This document shows, in pieces, positions 1-11,009 of a stretch of DNA of 64,000 nucleotides. Made by a program: the position numbers and the translations under genes. Source of the DNA: Diphasiastrum complanatum (lineage: Eukaryota; Streptophyta; Lycopodiopsida; Lycopodiales; Lycopodiaceae); NCBI GenBank assembly GCA_029204225.1, contig CM055093.1, forward strand, positions 45,368,338 to 45,432,337, in the 5' to 3' direction. The first letter of the stretch is position 1, and each line of letters starts with the position of its first letter. The notes under the pieces were generated by a model, which made no database searches, was not told the origin of the DNA, and saw nothing but the letters and a program-made list of their open reading frames with translations.

Positions 1-228
1 GGATCTAAGATGAAGGAAATAAAGAGCTATGAAAATCTCTAATTTTGACACGTGCAGAATTCCAAAATTCCGTACAATGTCAATTCTGATATGAAAATAT
101 TGTTTCTATCCTCTTTGATCCAAAACTTTTCAAGAAAAGGTAAAGGAAAGTGATAAACAGCTTTTTTGCTTGAATTGAGCTCACAAATTCTTGCACAATC
201 AGTGATAATAGCATGCAAAGCTTAATTT

Positions 229-241
229 GGCTCTAATACCA
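229..241 (-). other. Copia primer-binding site (minus strand)
   Basis: On the minus strand this reads TGGTATTAGAGCC, one substitution from the plant copia PBS that pairs with initiator tRNA-Met. The LTR should lie to the right and the element leader to the left, running out of the window. The body is not visible, so only the edge of this element is present. Confidence 0.6.
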
Positions 242-880
242 TGACAAAAATCCAGCAAGTTCACACGTGTGGAGAACAATCCTCAAGTGCGAATGATCTT
301 GTTAAGCTTTGTGTTTAGCACATAAACTGATTTTAGATTGAGTATCGAGATCTAGTTCTAAAATTTATGACCAAAGCACAATCTAGCATGCTAGTAATCA
401 AAGAATGATTGCTTTTATTATCAAAAAAGAAGAAGTACAAGAATTTAATGCATTAGCATAACCTTCTACTCGAGTTAGTGAGAGAAAGAGAGAGAGCAAA
501 ATTCAGGCAAACAATATGATAGATCCAAAATGACATGGAATAGCTTCAAAGCTTGCTTCTTCATAAAAAATTATGAGAGAACTTACACATATTTATGGAG
601 ATTAGAGTAGCTCGAGGTAGAGCCTTCTCTCTTCTACTTTCTTACACATCTAAAAGTAAAAACTAAAGAACTAGTGACATTTGTCACTTTACATGCATGC
701 ATTTCTACCTACTTTTACCAAGTGTCAAATTCTAAACTAAAATTGTCCAATTCACTTTGTGCATGCCTTGCATGTCACTTTGGATCACTTACAATCATTG
801 CATGCGATATGCCACGAGTTTCTACAAGCCCATAATTGGCATTTCTATGTCTACATTCTATATGCATGTTGTATTTGATC
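242..880 (-). mobile_element. Probable 5' LTR of a minus-strand copia element
   Basis: The segment abuts the minus-strand PBS and begins TGACA in plus orientation, so it would end TGTCA on the minus strand. It contains a TATA-like ATAAATAT on the minus strand near 585-598, followed by a CT/GA-rich leader-like stretch. The outer (right) edge is a guess, because I found no second LTR copy to fix it. 881-1310 shows no coding or repeat feature I recognise. Confidence 0.35.
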
Positions 881-1557
881 AACTAGACTCATGAAACCAT
901 GTAGCTCGAGTTTCTTCTAGGCCAAATTTGGCACTTGCAATATGAAACATTACATACACATAGAAAAACCTTTTACTAAAGCCTAAAGTCAAGATAGATG
1001 ATTTTTCATTTTCAACACTTATGGGCAGGCAATTGAGCACTACAAAAATTGTAAAAGGAAAATAAAAAAAAACACACCTTGAGAGGCTCAAACGTGTAGC
1101 ACAATTGGAGGCAACGGGTGCTAGCATGGATGAAAAATAGTTGATATAGACTTTTCAACAATCTACCATATGTGTAGAATGTTTTATCAACTAACAAACA
1201 TATTCAAGTGATTGAGATTACACAAGTAGTTGTTTTAGCTCGGTTTTGGCCTCCAAGATCAAGACTAGCTTTACAAGGCAAGAGCTTGACTATGCTTCAT
1301 TATCTTATGTGAGTTCATTGATGCATGAATTAGAGTTCATATGTGAACTCCATTGTATCAGATTATCTGATTCCTTAGAGTCGTAGATCATAAGAGAGAG
1401 CCATTAGAGGAATTCTGAATCCAAAAAAGACTTATAAGGAATGCTACGTAGATTGACAAAGTTTATTGATGTAAATTAACGAAATAAATTTATTCTCTAC
1501 CCAAATTATTTTCATTTTTACATGCACTATTTTCGATGCTTAACCATTCTATGTACA

Positions 1558-1945
1558 TTATAGTTTGCGGTTCATTAAAAATAGTATAACTTTTAAACCG
1601 TAGCTTCAATTAAGACAAAAAATATATTTTTGGAAAGCGCTCAACAAGAGTTTTCCAAGAACACCCTAGATGACCTACTTTTGAACAAGCATTCAAAAGT
1701 TATAGCTAATCAAATTCTCAAAAGACCCAATACCTCTTCTATGCACAGGTAGAGGACTTTGACTAAAAACTTTGACTAGCTATAACTTTTGAATGGTAGT
1801 TTGAAAGTAGGTCATGTAGGGCACCGTTCGAAAGCTCTCGTCGAGCACTTTCCAATTTTCCAATGATATAATTTTTTGTCTCAATCAGAGCTATGATTTA
1901 AAAGTTATACTATTTTTAATGATAAATTGCATATTATACTATGGA
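1558..1945. repeat. Foldback element with ~150-bp imperfect inverted arms (U1)
   Basis: The left arm begins near TTCATTAAAAATAGTATAAC and runs through TGACCTACTTTTGAA to AAAAGTTATAGCT. Its imperfect reverse complement follows from AGCTATAACTTTTGAATGG to AGTTATACTATTTTTAATGA. About 70 bases separate the arms. There is no coding capacity. It resembles a MITE or foldback transposon. I could not define a target duplication. Confidence 0.75.
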
Positions 1946-2618
1946 TAACATGCCATCAATGCTTGCGAGCGGCCCTTGACACCAAATTATAGTGTTATTA
2001 AAAAAACTTTTTTTCAAATTTTAATGAGCTACATGACGATTTCAAATTTGAGTGTTTTGATTGGTCATTTGTAAGAAAAATTTGAGAAAAAAATAAAAGG
2101 AACCTTTACAAAGGGTCATTTTTGGATTTAGAACTCCTCTAATGGAGAGAAATTAAAGAAGTAGAGATAAAATTTAATCTATGATCAACTTAGTAGGATC
2201 ACAATGCATAGTACAATACTACTATGAACCATTTTCGGGCATAGGATTTGTGATTTGATCCTGGTTTTTCCCAATAGCTAATACAAGGATTCTCTATTTT
2301 CTTTATATAAATCTATGCTGTCAAATGCTTTCTATAACTACTCTCTCTGTTACTAATACTCACTCTAACGACTCACATAGAATATCTGACATGAAGAGTG
2401 CATGGTTGTTGCAGACACCTAATAGTATCACTCTCTTCATGGCTATCTAAGACACCTACATAGATATTCTTCTGGTCGAAAGAACAATCTAACTAATAGT
2501 CTAAATTTTGCAATTTGTTTCGATCCTCCTTTATGATTTTTAAAAATTGTTTTTTTCTTGTTTGGATAGGACTCGAATATCTCTTAGAGTGTCAAGCAGT
2601 TTAATATATGCAACAGAG

Positions 2619-2630
2619 TGGTATCAGAAC
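2619..2630 (+). other. Copia primer-binding site in the U1-only segment
   Basis: TGGTATCAGAAC follows CAACAGAG, so an LTR probably ends at CAACA near 2615. The LTR would be the stretch to the left (start not determinable; 2039-2618 has no other recognisable content). This belongs to a copia fragment absent from U2 and U3. Confidence 0.6.
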
Positions 2631-2729
2631 TGATAACAAATCCACGGACCAATAAAGCTATGTCAAAGCAGGTTCGAATTGCCAATAGAATTCAAGACTA
2701 ATTATCATTTTTTAGATTGTTCATTAACT

Positions 2730-3008
2730 ATGGAACGTACATCCTCAAGGATTTTGTTGATCAATAAGTTCAATGGTGATCATGATGACTTCCACATGTG
2801 AAAGTTGAAGATGAGGATGATACTCATTGAGAAAGAACTTTGGAAATACATCAACGGTTCGATAGACAAACCGGCCCAACCTGAAATGTTGACCACATGG
2901 GAAGCAAAGGATGGCAAAGCATTAGCCATTGTATCTCTGAATCTGAAAGATTTACAAATAGCTCATGTACCCAATTGTTCCACTTCCAAGAAGCATGAGA
3001 CACATTAA
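2730..3008 (+). pseudogene. Copia gag N-terminal fragment (UBN2-type), broken
   Basis: The reading frame starts at ATG 2730, about 100 bases after the PBS. It gives a gag N-terminus with INKFNGDHDDFHM, then KLKMRMILIEKELW and KALAIVSLNLKDLQIAHV. The minus-strand gag at 57182-57901 shows a similar pattern. An in-frame TGA at 2799-2801 sits where the family has Trp (TGG), and the frame ends at 3008. No zinc knuckle or pol follows. Plant copia gag proteins are normally several hundred residues, so this is a short remnant. 3009-3710 is AT-rich, with degenerate CACAATCA/TATTCAC repeats at 3630-3730 and no gene. Confidence 0.7.
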
Positions 3009-3710
3009 CTAGGTCTACATGAAATGATAGATGTATCGACTAAAGCTAAGGAGACTGATTCAAACCAACAACAACAACAGGATTGACAACAACAAAAGCC
3101 AAAGATCTTGTAAGATGCATTAACTTTTGTTGTGCCATCTTTGAGAGCTTGTGGTGCTTGAGTTATGGTGACTATGGTTGTGATCTGTATACTACACTAG
3201 ATCCTTAGTAAGTTAACAAAAGGCCTTCCCATAATGGTGAAATGGTTGGATTGAAAATGAAAATTATCAAATACAATTTTCTTTCTTTTCCTTGAGATTT
3301 GAACGAATGCATTAATTAGATTTTTTGCTAAAGAGAAGTATCAGTAAGTTAAGTTATCGTGAGATTTATTTGTTTTTTTTGTTTTAAGTTATAAGTTGCA
3401 AGCGCTTACACTATTACAATCACTACCACAAGAGTGATTAAATCTTTTATAGTAGAAGAACTATAATTGCATATTGGGATTTTAAATGACAAAGAATAGT
3501 ATATGAAATGATTTTGCCAACAAATAGGTGATTTTTATTTGATAATTGTTTCTTACAATGGCTTTAATATTTTGACCATTAGATATATTTATTATTTTGG
3601 AATTCTGAAGTTGGCAAGGACACACAAATAGTCACAATCAATGTTCACAATAATCACGATCAATATTCACGAGTATTCATAAGTATTGACTATCAATATT
3701 CACAATCAGT

Positions 3711-4729
3711 GTTCATGATCAATATATATCATGCAAAAGAAGACACTATTTGAAACAATAAATATATATAGTCAAAGAAGGTACCAAAATTTACTGTCAT
3801 TTGTCACATTTCTTCATTAATAATTGTGAGAGCACAATAAGAAGAAGAAGAAACTAGAACATTATGGAATTAAGCATCCATCCGCTTTCAAGTCTCCTAT
3901 TCATATGTGATTATTATAATTTGCATGCTCACAATCAAGCTTGCAATAGCCAGATACATTTTTTTTCTTCTATGCATGCAGACTATGTTCGTTTCTTCAT
4001 GTAGTAAACTAATCCAAGAAAGCATACATGCCTTTCAACATACTAAACAAAGTGCTTGCAATGTTAAAAACATGTGAGGTCCCTATATTTCTAAATGACA
4101 AGAGGTAATTACATGAACCCAAAGTAGACCAAATCAAAGAAAACTTATAAGTGCAACGAGACAATGCATGGTGAAGTACATCAGAACATGAATCTATAAA
4201 AGGTAAAAATGAGGGGGAAATCTCCTACAAAAATGGATCTGGTGACAAGCTTCACTCATGTAACATGAGTTTCATCAATCATCTTCAATGCATAGCTTTG
4301 TGTTGCACATCAATGTGAGGAATGAGAAAGGAAGAGATATTAGTTCACATGCCACTCCCGATCTCGTGGCAGCCATCAATAGCTTCTCTGTCCTCCTACT
4401 CTTTAACTGCTTTCTCCTCCAATCATGCATTGTTTGCATGTCTTCCCACAAATGACTCTGCAGCTTTGTGACAAGGAACAGGGGCACATCAATTGCAAAT
4501 GATGAGCAAAATAAGCAAAATTGAATGAAATACATGAAAGAAAACGTTCAACACGTTCACATTTCCTCTTGATATACTCCTCAACTACCAAACACATCAA
4601 CAAAGAAAATCACACAATTGCTACTGCTTCAACATTTGTTATATCAGCTTCCTTTACCAAAAAAGCAAAAAAAGAAATCTCCTTAAGAATTTAGTCATAC
4701 ACGGCCATACATGGTCACAATACTCACAT
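3711..4729. other. Non-coding stretch between foldback block and gypsy gag (U1; also U2 23691-24730, U3 44297-45328)
   Basis: Present in all three units and nearly unchanged. Short ORFs occur on both strands but none has a recognisable domain or conserved frame. I see no promoter, LTR end or repeat I can support here. Confidence 0.5.
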
Positions 4730-5150
4730 GAATTGGACTTCTAGAGAAATGATCGAGCGACATTGGCACAACCATCAAACAGAGCCACACTTTGCTCGAG
4801 ATTTTCGTGATAGGGTACAACTTGCTACCTATTCCGGTTTCTCTGATGGGAACTTATTAGAGAATTGGTTTGCTTAGCTTGATACATATTTTTAGATCTA
4901 CTCTAAGACTACCCTAAGACTGATTCTTGAAAGATCCAGTTCGCTGCTTTACACTTAGATGGACGTGTTGCCATGTGGTGGCAGGTCTATCGAGCTGATC
5001 GTGATCGGGAAGGACTCTATATCTAGCCTACCATTCATCGTGAGCTCCGTCATGCTATGATTGATCCTCAGTGGCTCAACCACCAGCGTGATACATTCTG
5101 TAGTCTCACTTAGACCATTGATCTTGCTTCCTATACAGATCAGTTTATGG
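4730..5150 (+). pseudogene. Ty3/gypsy gag remnant (Retrotrans_gag-like), U1
   Basis: Translation in shifting frames gives RDMIERHWHNHQTEPHFARD, then a GNLLENW..LDTYFQIYP-like stretch, GRVAMWW and GLYIWPTFRRELRHAM-like text. This order of W/WW/W-F motifs is typical of the Ty3/gypsy capsid domain. Stops and frame breaks are present, including TAG in the GLTRP-equivalent region near 4876. There is no zinc knuckle or pol after it, because C1 sequence begins near 5324. Confidence 0.6.
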
Positions 5151-5681
5151 AGCTTTCTTATCTTAAGTTCTTATAAGTTAGGAAAATCACCCAAAATCAA
5201 GGAGATGCTTTAGATCTTGGAAGTTATGGACCATGTGCCTAGTTTGATGTGATTGATGGATCCTTTGGTGACTAAGCATCTTCACATGTGCTAGACCTAA
5301 TGAAGCAGCAACTCCAGATCCTTTCATGTACATAGAGAGCCTCATTTGGCTTGAATTGACTAATGAAATGAAATCTTGGTTTTGGGAGCAATTTTGAGCA
5401 ATCTCTACATTTGTCTTGTGATTTTGTGAATCAATTGAGTTCTAAGCCTAGTAAATATCATTCTCTACTGGTTGTCCATACTCTAACAGGTTTTCACACA
5501 TGTGAAACTAGCAAGTACTAGTTTTATCAATTTTGATTGTTCATGTTAGATCTATGCATGTAGATTTGATCTAAAAGGTGTCTAATCTTGTGTAGATTGA
5601 TAGATCAATCTATTATAACACCCAATCACACTTGAGAATCTGATTTGGTCCATTATTGGTCCATTTTTTTGTACTTTCACA

Positions 5682-5694
5682 TGGTATTAGATCC
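5682..5694 (+). other. C1 primer-binding site (U1)
   Basis: TGGTATTAGATCC directly follows LTR end TTTCACA. It differs by two transitions from TGGTATCAGAGCC, the site in the related element at 63812. The U2 equivalent is 25625-25637. U3 has lost it. Confidence 0.8.
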
Positions 5695-6228
5695 AAGTAC
5701 AAGTGCATTTAAAAAATTGATCTAAACTATACCCAAATTGGCAGGTTCTAGTTGATATTGAGGTAGCGAGTTTGAATGGATAGCTGAAAGCAATATATTT
5801 GTACCAAATCTTGTTGTGGGCTGTAGGTGTACTTTCCACACATGCGCGGCTGTACTGAACCATTTTTGAACAATAAAATTCATTTTTGGTGCATTTTGAC
5901 CTGCATTTTTCAAGCCATGACTTGCATTCCATTGATGTGTTCTTGGTTTAGATCAATCATATAGATGGATTAAAGCTTGTTTAAAGTACATTGAAGTTGA
6001 TTCTCTGATTTTTTGAGTGTGCATTGAAATTGAGAGAGAAAGATTGCTATAAACCAAAGATTAAAGAGTTAATTGGCAAAGTTGCAACTACAATCTATAG
6101 ACCCATCATTCAAAATTTGTTCTAGAGTGGTAGGGTCGGGTCTACAAGCTTTTTGGATTACTAGAAGACACTATAGGTTCAGATCTCTAAGTGAAACCAT
6201 CTAAGTCTCAAGTGCATTTATACTAATA

Positions 6229-7566
6229 ATGGCATCAACGGGTGGTTTCTTGCTTGAAGCTAGTGAAAGGCTTTCATCCACTAATTATGCCATTTGGAAA
6301 GTTCGAATGGAGTCATTATTAGTACTTCATGATTTGTACATTGCTTGAAGATGAATGTCAGTAATGACTTATTGAAAGAGATCTCATCTTGTAACTCATC
6401 CAAAGAGGCATAAGATTCACTAAAATATATTTATGAATCCAAAAAATTTTCAAGAATACTCATGCTAAGAAATTAAATACTTCAAAGAATGAAAGGAAAT
6501 AATGACAGTGCCCAAGATTATTTTCTTAAGATCAAATCTTTGAATATTGAGTTATCTTCCATAACTGACAAGATTCAAGACAGTGAATTAGTTCAAACCA
6601 TCTTTAATGGATTAGGAAATGAGTATTCTAATCTAGTTCCAACTTTTGTTATTCAAGATCTACTTCCTACTATAGAAAAGCTTCATAGTGTGCTAGTTTC
6701 CGAGGAAAGTAGGATGCTTCAAATCAAGAATAGGATTGGTTCCTTGTCTTTGATTGATGCTGATGAGAAGGCTAACTTTTCTTTGAAAGGCAAGAAGAAG
6801 AAGTTTCCATCCAAAAAGACCCAAGATGTGGAGGCCAAGAGCAAGGATGGAGCTTCAAGTTCCAAAGGAAAGAGTAAGAAGGACAAGAAGAAGCTAAAGT
6901 GTTTTTTATGTGGCAAGAAAGGACACTTTGCATCCGAGTGCTACAAGAAGAAGAATGCTCAAGAGAAGGACAACCATGGCAATCTTGTGCTTGAGGAGGA
7001 GGATGAACGCAATTTATCTTTAATAGCTTCATTAACACAAACATTCATTCATAACACTTGGTGGATTGATAGTGGGGCTAGCTCCCATATGACACACCAA
7101 AAAGACTGCTTTTCTACTTTGCTTTCCTACAATAATTCTAATAAGTTTATCTTCACTGCAAGTGATCAAGAATGTGAGATTGTAGGAATTGGATCCATTC
7201 CTCTGTGTCTTGGATCACCTAAGAAAGTAGATCTAGACAATGTTCTTTATGTACCTTCTATTACAAAGAACTTGTTAAGTGTTGGTCAACTTATGGATAG
7301 TGGATTAGATGTACATTTCAAGCATGGAGCATGTTCCATCTTAAAGAATGATAAATGTATTGCTAAGCAAGGAAGGTAGTCTAAGTTGGATGCTAATGTG
7401 ATGGTTGGAAGTGTAAACATGGCAAGGGAGGAGCTCTCTCAAGTGGAGTTATGGCACAAGAGGTTAGGCCATCCTAACTTCAAAGGTATGGAGACCATGG
7501 TGAACAAGGAGCTAGCAATTGGACTTCCCAAAGCCATATCCAAGTGTGGCAAGATTTGTGAAGCTT
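6229..7566 (+). pseudogene. C1 gag-protease-preintegrase, U1
   Basis: ATG at 6229 starts the gag N-terminus (GGFLLEASERLSSTNYAIWK). TGA interrupts after about 39 codons, and a deletion removes part of UBN2. The main open frame runs 6489-7379: gag core, Lys-rich linker, CCHC zinc knuckle CFLCGKKGHFASEC (~6898-6943), copia aspartic protease motif WWIDSGASSHM (~7060-7095), then LLSVGQLM. A TAG at 7377-7379 is private to U1; U2 and U3 read TTA there. Past it comes the GAG-preintegrase ELWHKRLGHPNFKG and CGKICEAC, cut by the solo LTR. Confidence 0.85.
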
Positions 7567-7568
7567 GT

Positions 7569-8715
7569 TGTTGGCTGATTCTGATGAATCCCCAAGATAC
7601 TCGGATAGAGCAACTCAAGAGCACCTCTCACCTTAGACCGAGGAGATCTCCGAGAAGACGAGACTAACAAAGAATGAGAGCTGAGTATGAGAGCCGAGAA
7701 ATGCTAGTTAGGAATGACAAGCAAGAACTGTGTAAGCCTCATGGTGAATCCCAGAAGATGGAATGACCATGTAGGAACTAGTATTTCTAGGCAAATGCAA
7801 TAAATGCAAGTAGACCCCTCGTAAAGAAAGTAGAATGAGCCACCTTTTGATGGTGACCTCTAGTGGAGAGCATTATTCCACTTGTAATTTGTAAAATCTG
7901 GAAATTCCACTAGGATGTCACCTAAGGAGCTCTCTTGCTTATCTAAGAGACTCCCTCTTTGTGAAGAGGAGCTCTTTGTGAATTGTATCAACTCCATGCT
8001 AAAATAAAAAGAGCCTCCACGAGTTAGATGCATCCATTGAGCTCCTTGATCATGATGGTTTTCTTGAGTGATGCCCCTATGATCATGCCCCTCCATTCGT
8101 GTGTGGTTGTGGATTGTAGAGTGGATTAGATTTGCTACTTTTCTAGAGTGGATTAGCTTTCTTTTCTTGTTTGCGGATTAATGTAGGAACTAGCATTCAA
8201 GTAAACTAAATAGGCTAGAAGTGTGGTATAGATCTTGCATTCTAGTTCTTGATGTTCTTGGGATGTCCAAGAATCAAAAGACTGGTTGGTTTCTTGATTC
8301 TTGGACCTCTAAACTACTATTTAGTTTGGTTTCTTGTTTCTTGACTATGATTTTCAATCATATTTAGAGTAGTTTCTGGTTTTGCAACTTCCTTAAACTC
8401 GGTTACAGCCTTAGGATCTTGAAATCTGAGCAACTGTGCTGCATTGCAAATCTGACTTTGTTCACCATGGCTTGCCTCGTAACGGAGTTAATTGTTCCAT
8501 TGGCAAGTGCTCATTCATAAACAGCAAAGTGTTCGAAGACTTGAAGTCATCTTCTGACAGGCATGGTGAATATACTACAACGAATACCTGCAAAACTGGC
8601 CATCGTGATCCCATGTTCAAAATAAAATTGTAGGAAAGGCCAGTTTACGTTCTTCTCAGGATCAGAGGTTAGGCTGCTTGGCAGAGCATCTGAGACTAGG
8701 AAGAATTGTGCAACA
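7569..8715 (+). mobile_element. Solo LTR inserted in C1 integrase (U1)
   Basis: The insert begins TGTTGGCTGATTCTGATG and ends TTGTGCAACA, so it has TGTTG...CAACA inverted ends. It is flanked by a 5-bp target duplication, CTTGT, at 7564-7568 and 8716-8720. Removing it and one duplication joins ICEAC to GLSRSHKQPF in frame, as in copia integrases. No internal coding region is present, so this is a solo LTR left by recombination. Orientation is assigned only from the TG...CA ends. Present in all three units. Confidence 0.85.
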
Positions 8716-9701
8716 CTTGTGGACTCTCCAGGTCTCATAAGCAACCTTTCAAGAGATCTTTGACAAGATCTAATTCTCTTCTTGATGTTATTCACTTGGA
8801 TGTTCACTCTTTTTCACATGAATCTTGTAGTGGAGCTCTTTTGTATGTCACTTTTATTGGACTTCTAAAGGTCACACTTGGAATAGAAGTCACTAGATGT
8901 GATCATTTTACTTTCATATGTCAAGCATGCTAGATCCATCTTAGAGATCTTTGGCATGAAGGATTGTAAAGGGGTTGAAACTCCCATGGAACTAAATGTG
9001 AAAGTTTTAAGGAAAGTGATGAAGCATCCTTTGAGGACATCACTACCTATAGCAAACTTATTGGCTCCTTGATTTATTTGACAATCACTAGACCAGATCT
9101 TAGCTTTTGTGTTGGCAAATTGAGTCAATACATGCAAAGTCCACTAATATGTCATTGGAAGAGTGTTAAGGTACATCTCGACTACTAGAAACTTTGGCAT
9201 AGTGTATCAAGGGACTAATATTTGTTTGAGAGCATACTCGGACTCAGATTTTTAAGGTGACAAAGTGGATAGAAGGTCCACGAGTGCCTTTGCTACATTC
9301 CTATGTGGGGGAGTCATACCTTGGCTTTCCAAAAAGCAAGATACCATTTCTCTTTCATCAACCGAATCCGAGTACAAAGCTATGACAACAACAACAAAGG
9401 AGATCCTATGGCTAAGAAGACTTTTGGAAGAGCTTCAAGTGATGAAGGCTGAAGATATTCCATGCATTTATTGTGACAATCAAGTAGCCCAACAACCTGC
9501 CAACAATCCGATCTTCCATGCTTATACCAAGATTTCACACCATTTTGTGAGACAGAAAGTGAAAGCAAAGGAGATCAAGCTTATTCATGTTTCATCTGTA
9601 TTGCTGATATACGTACTAAGCCATTGGCAAAGGATCCATTTGTGAAGTTAAGACTAGCACTTGGAGTTGTAAATAGATGTATGTTAGATTTACCAAGCTA
9701 G
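8716..9701 (+). pseudogene. C1 integrase and RNase H remnants, U1
   Basis: After the solo LTR, GLSRSHKQPFKRSLTRSNSLLD and IHLDVHSFSHES mark the integrase start, with Asp in the HxD position. At 8859/8860 the sequence jumps to GLLKVTLGIEV, the end of the RT connection. U2 and U3 have about 1.2 kb more here (catalytic integrase and RT). The frame then carries stops. The RNase H end is visible from 9265: TISLSSTESEYKAM, WLRRLLEEL, then ADIRTKPLAKDPFVK in another frame, with a stop at 9699-9701. Confidence 0.8.
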
Positions 9702-9709
9702 ATTTTGAG

Positions 9710-10032
9710 TGTGAAAATGTCAAAATCATGCTTGATCTAGGCCAAATTCATATACATATCATGACTACACATCTGTGGAGCCTATTACCATGTGTGAATT
9801 AAATGCATTTATCATTTAGATCAATCATCTAGTATGTACATATCATTTGATTAGAGATCTATTGGCTAAAATGGCCAAAATTTCTAGCTATATGCCACAT
9901 GACACCTTTCTATTGGTAGAATGTACTACATCTTGAGAATATGATTGATCTCCCACTTGTAGAGATCTGCTCAAATGTGTGGAAAGATAAGTAGAAGTTG
10001 AGTTAAGACTTGTAGAAGATTTTTGTTTAAGC
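9710..10032 (+). repeat. Partial 3' LTR of C1 (U1)
   Basis: Begins TGTGAAAATGTCAAAATC after a GATTTTGAG tract (GAGGAG in U2 and U3, the likely polypurine tract). It follows the complete LTR at 63073 up to GTAGAAGATTTTTG and then leaves it, so only the first ~40% is present. Confidence 0.7.
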
Positions 10033-11009
10033 GCCTTACCGTGATTTTGAAATTTTTTTTTTTTTTTTGGGTCTGAAACACAATTTTTGGCCTTTTGATG
10101 AAGCGAAACGGCCAAAAATCGCGATTTCGGGCCAAAAAAAATGAAAAACTGGCTTCCGGGATATATTTATGTTTGCAAACTTATAAAAACAAATTGACTT
10201 ATAAACACCTTTTTTGAGGTTCTGAGGTCAAACAGACTAGATCCATGGCGAAACAAAAATGTATCCCCGGACCAATTTTGAAAAAAATAATATCCATCTG
10301 AAAAAAATAAATTATTTGGTATGTGAAAGGCTACTGAAAGTGAGGTAGTCTTAGTTTGAATGTGAAGGGGAACACAAAAGTGGGTTGATTAAAATTCATA
10401 AGCAATTTTCAAATTTGAAATGTACTTGGCCATTAAATGAGGCCTGCAAGTCTATGTCCCACCTAGAGCCCTAGTTGTTGTCCTATTGGAACCAAGACAA
10501 TGAATATGCTAGTCTTGCCTTACAAAGTACCTACAAAAGTCTATGGATGATGGGACCTATATTTAGCCCTTAACTCTTGCTCACCCTATGTGGTAACCCA
10601 AGGTAAAAGTGCCACGTAGGATTGATTAACACTAAACTAATTATGTTTAACAAACTTGTTTAGGCAAGGAAGAGGCCCTTTTTGAGTCCAAAAAGGGCCC
10701 TAATGTACTGCTCTCGAGTTGTTTTCATTTTTACCTGCTGCTATATTACAAATTTGTCTATACCATAGTCGAAGTCGTCGGCAGATTCAGTTTTTGGTCT
10801 AGTAGGATGGTCATCCTGTTGAGGAGGCCACATGGGAGCCTATTGATGTCTTTTATCATACACCATCACTTGCGGATTAGGCTCATGCTCATGCTCTTGC
10901 TGCACTTGTTGATTCCTCTACATCAGATGTTGTTTTAGTTGTTGTTCCACCAAGGCTTGTTGTTGTATGATCCACTTTCTTTTCATTAGTTGGGTCTTCT
11001 TTTTGTGTC
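10033..11009. other. Non-coding stretch after C1 (U1; U2 31214-32200, U3 51054-52040)
   Basis: A poly-T run near 10050-10067 varies in length between copies. Two hairpins are clear: arms ATTTTTGGCC/GGCCAAAAAT at 10083-10092 and 10110-10119, and a perfect 10-bp stem GGCCCTTTTT/AAAAAGGGCC with a 6-base loop at 10674-10699. The U3 copy of the second stem is mutated. I see no gene. Confidence 0.5.

Larger units (their letters stand above)
5324..10032 (+). mobile_element. Ty1/copia element C1, U1 copy (degenerate)
   Basis: The order is: 3' half of the 5' LTR (5324-5681), PBS (5682-5694), leader, gag/protease, solo-LTR insertion (7569-8715), small integrase remnant, RNase H remnant, purine-rich tract, then the first part of the 3' LTR (9710-10032). 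The LTR is recognised by similarity to the complete LTR at 63073-63811. The 5' LTR lacks its U3 part and the 3' LTR lacks its R/U5 part. U1 has lost most of integrase and all reverse transcriptase at the 8859/8860 junction. Confidence 0.85.

Noticed and set aside
229-241. PBS-like sequences as tRNA genes
   Set aside because: Only the acceptor-end complement is present, next to LTR ends. There is no cloverleaf around any of them.
1558-1945. Repeat block considered as a CRISPR array
   Set aside because: It is one pair of inverted arms, not regularly spaced direct repeats, and the context is a plant genome.
4275-4603. Overlapping minus-strand ORFs near 4275-4603 (and U2/U3 equivalents)
   Set aside because: Frames differ between copies, with stops shifting position, and no domain is visible.
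6719-7044. Minus-strand ORFs opposite the C1 gag (Ser/Phe-rich)
   Set aside because: They are antisense shadows of the Lys-rich gag linker and recur only because the gag recurs.
7860-8807. Several 65-86 codon ORFs inside the solo LTR
   Set aside because: The segment is bounded by TGTTG...CAACA and a target duplication. The ORFs have no copia or host similarity and are chance frames in an LTR.
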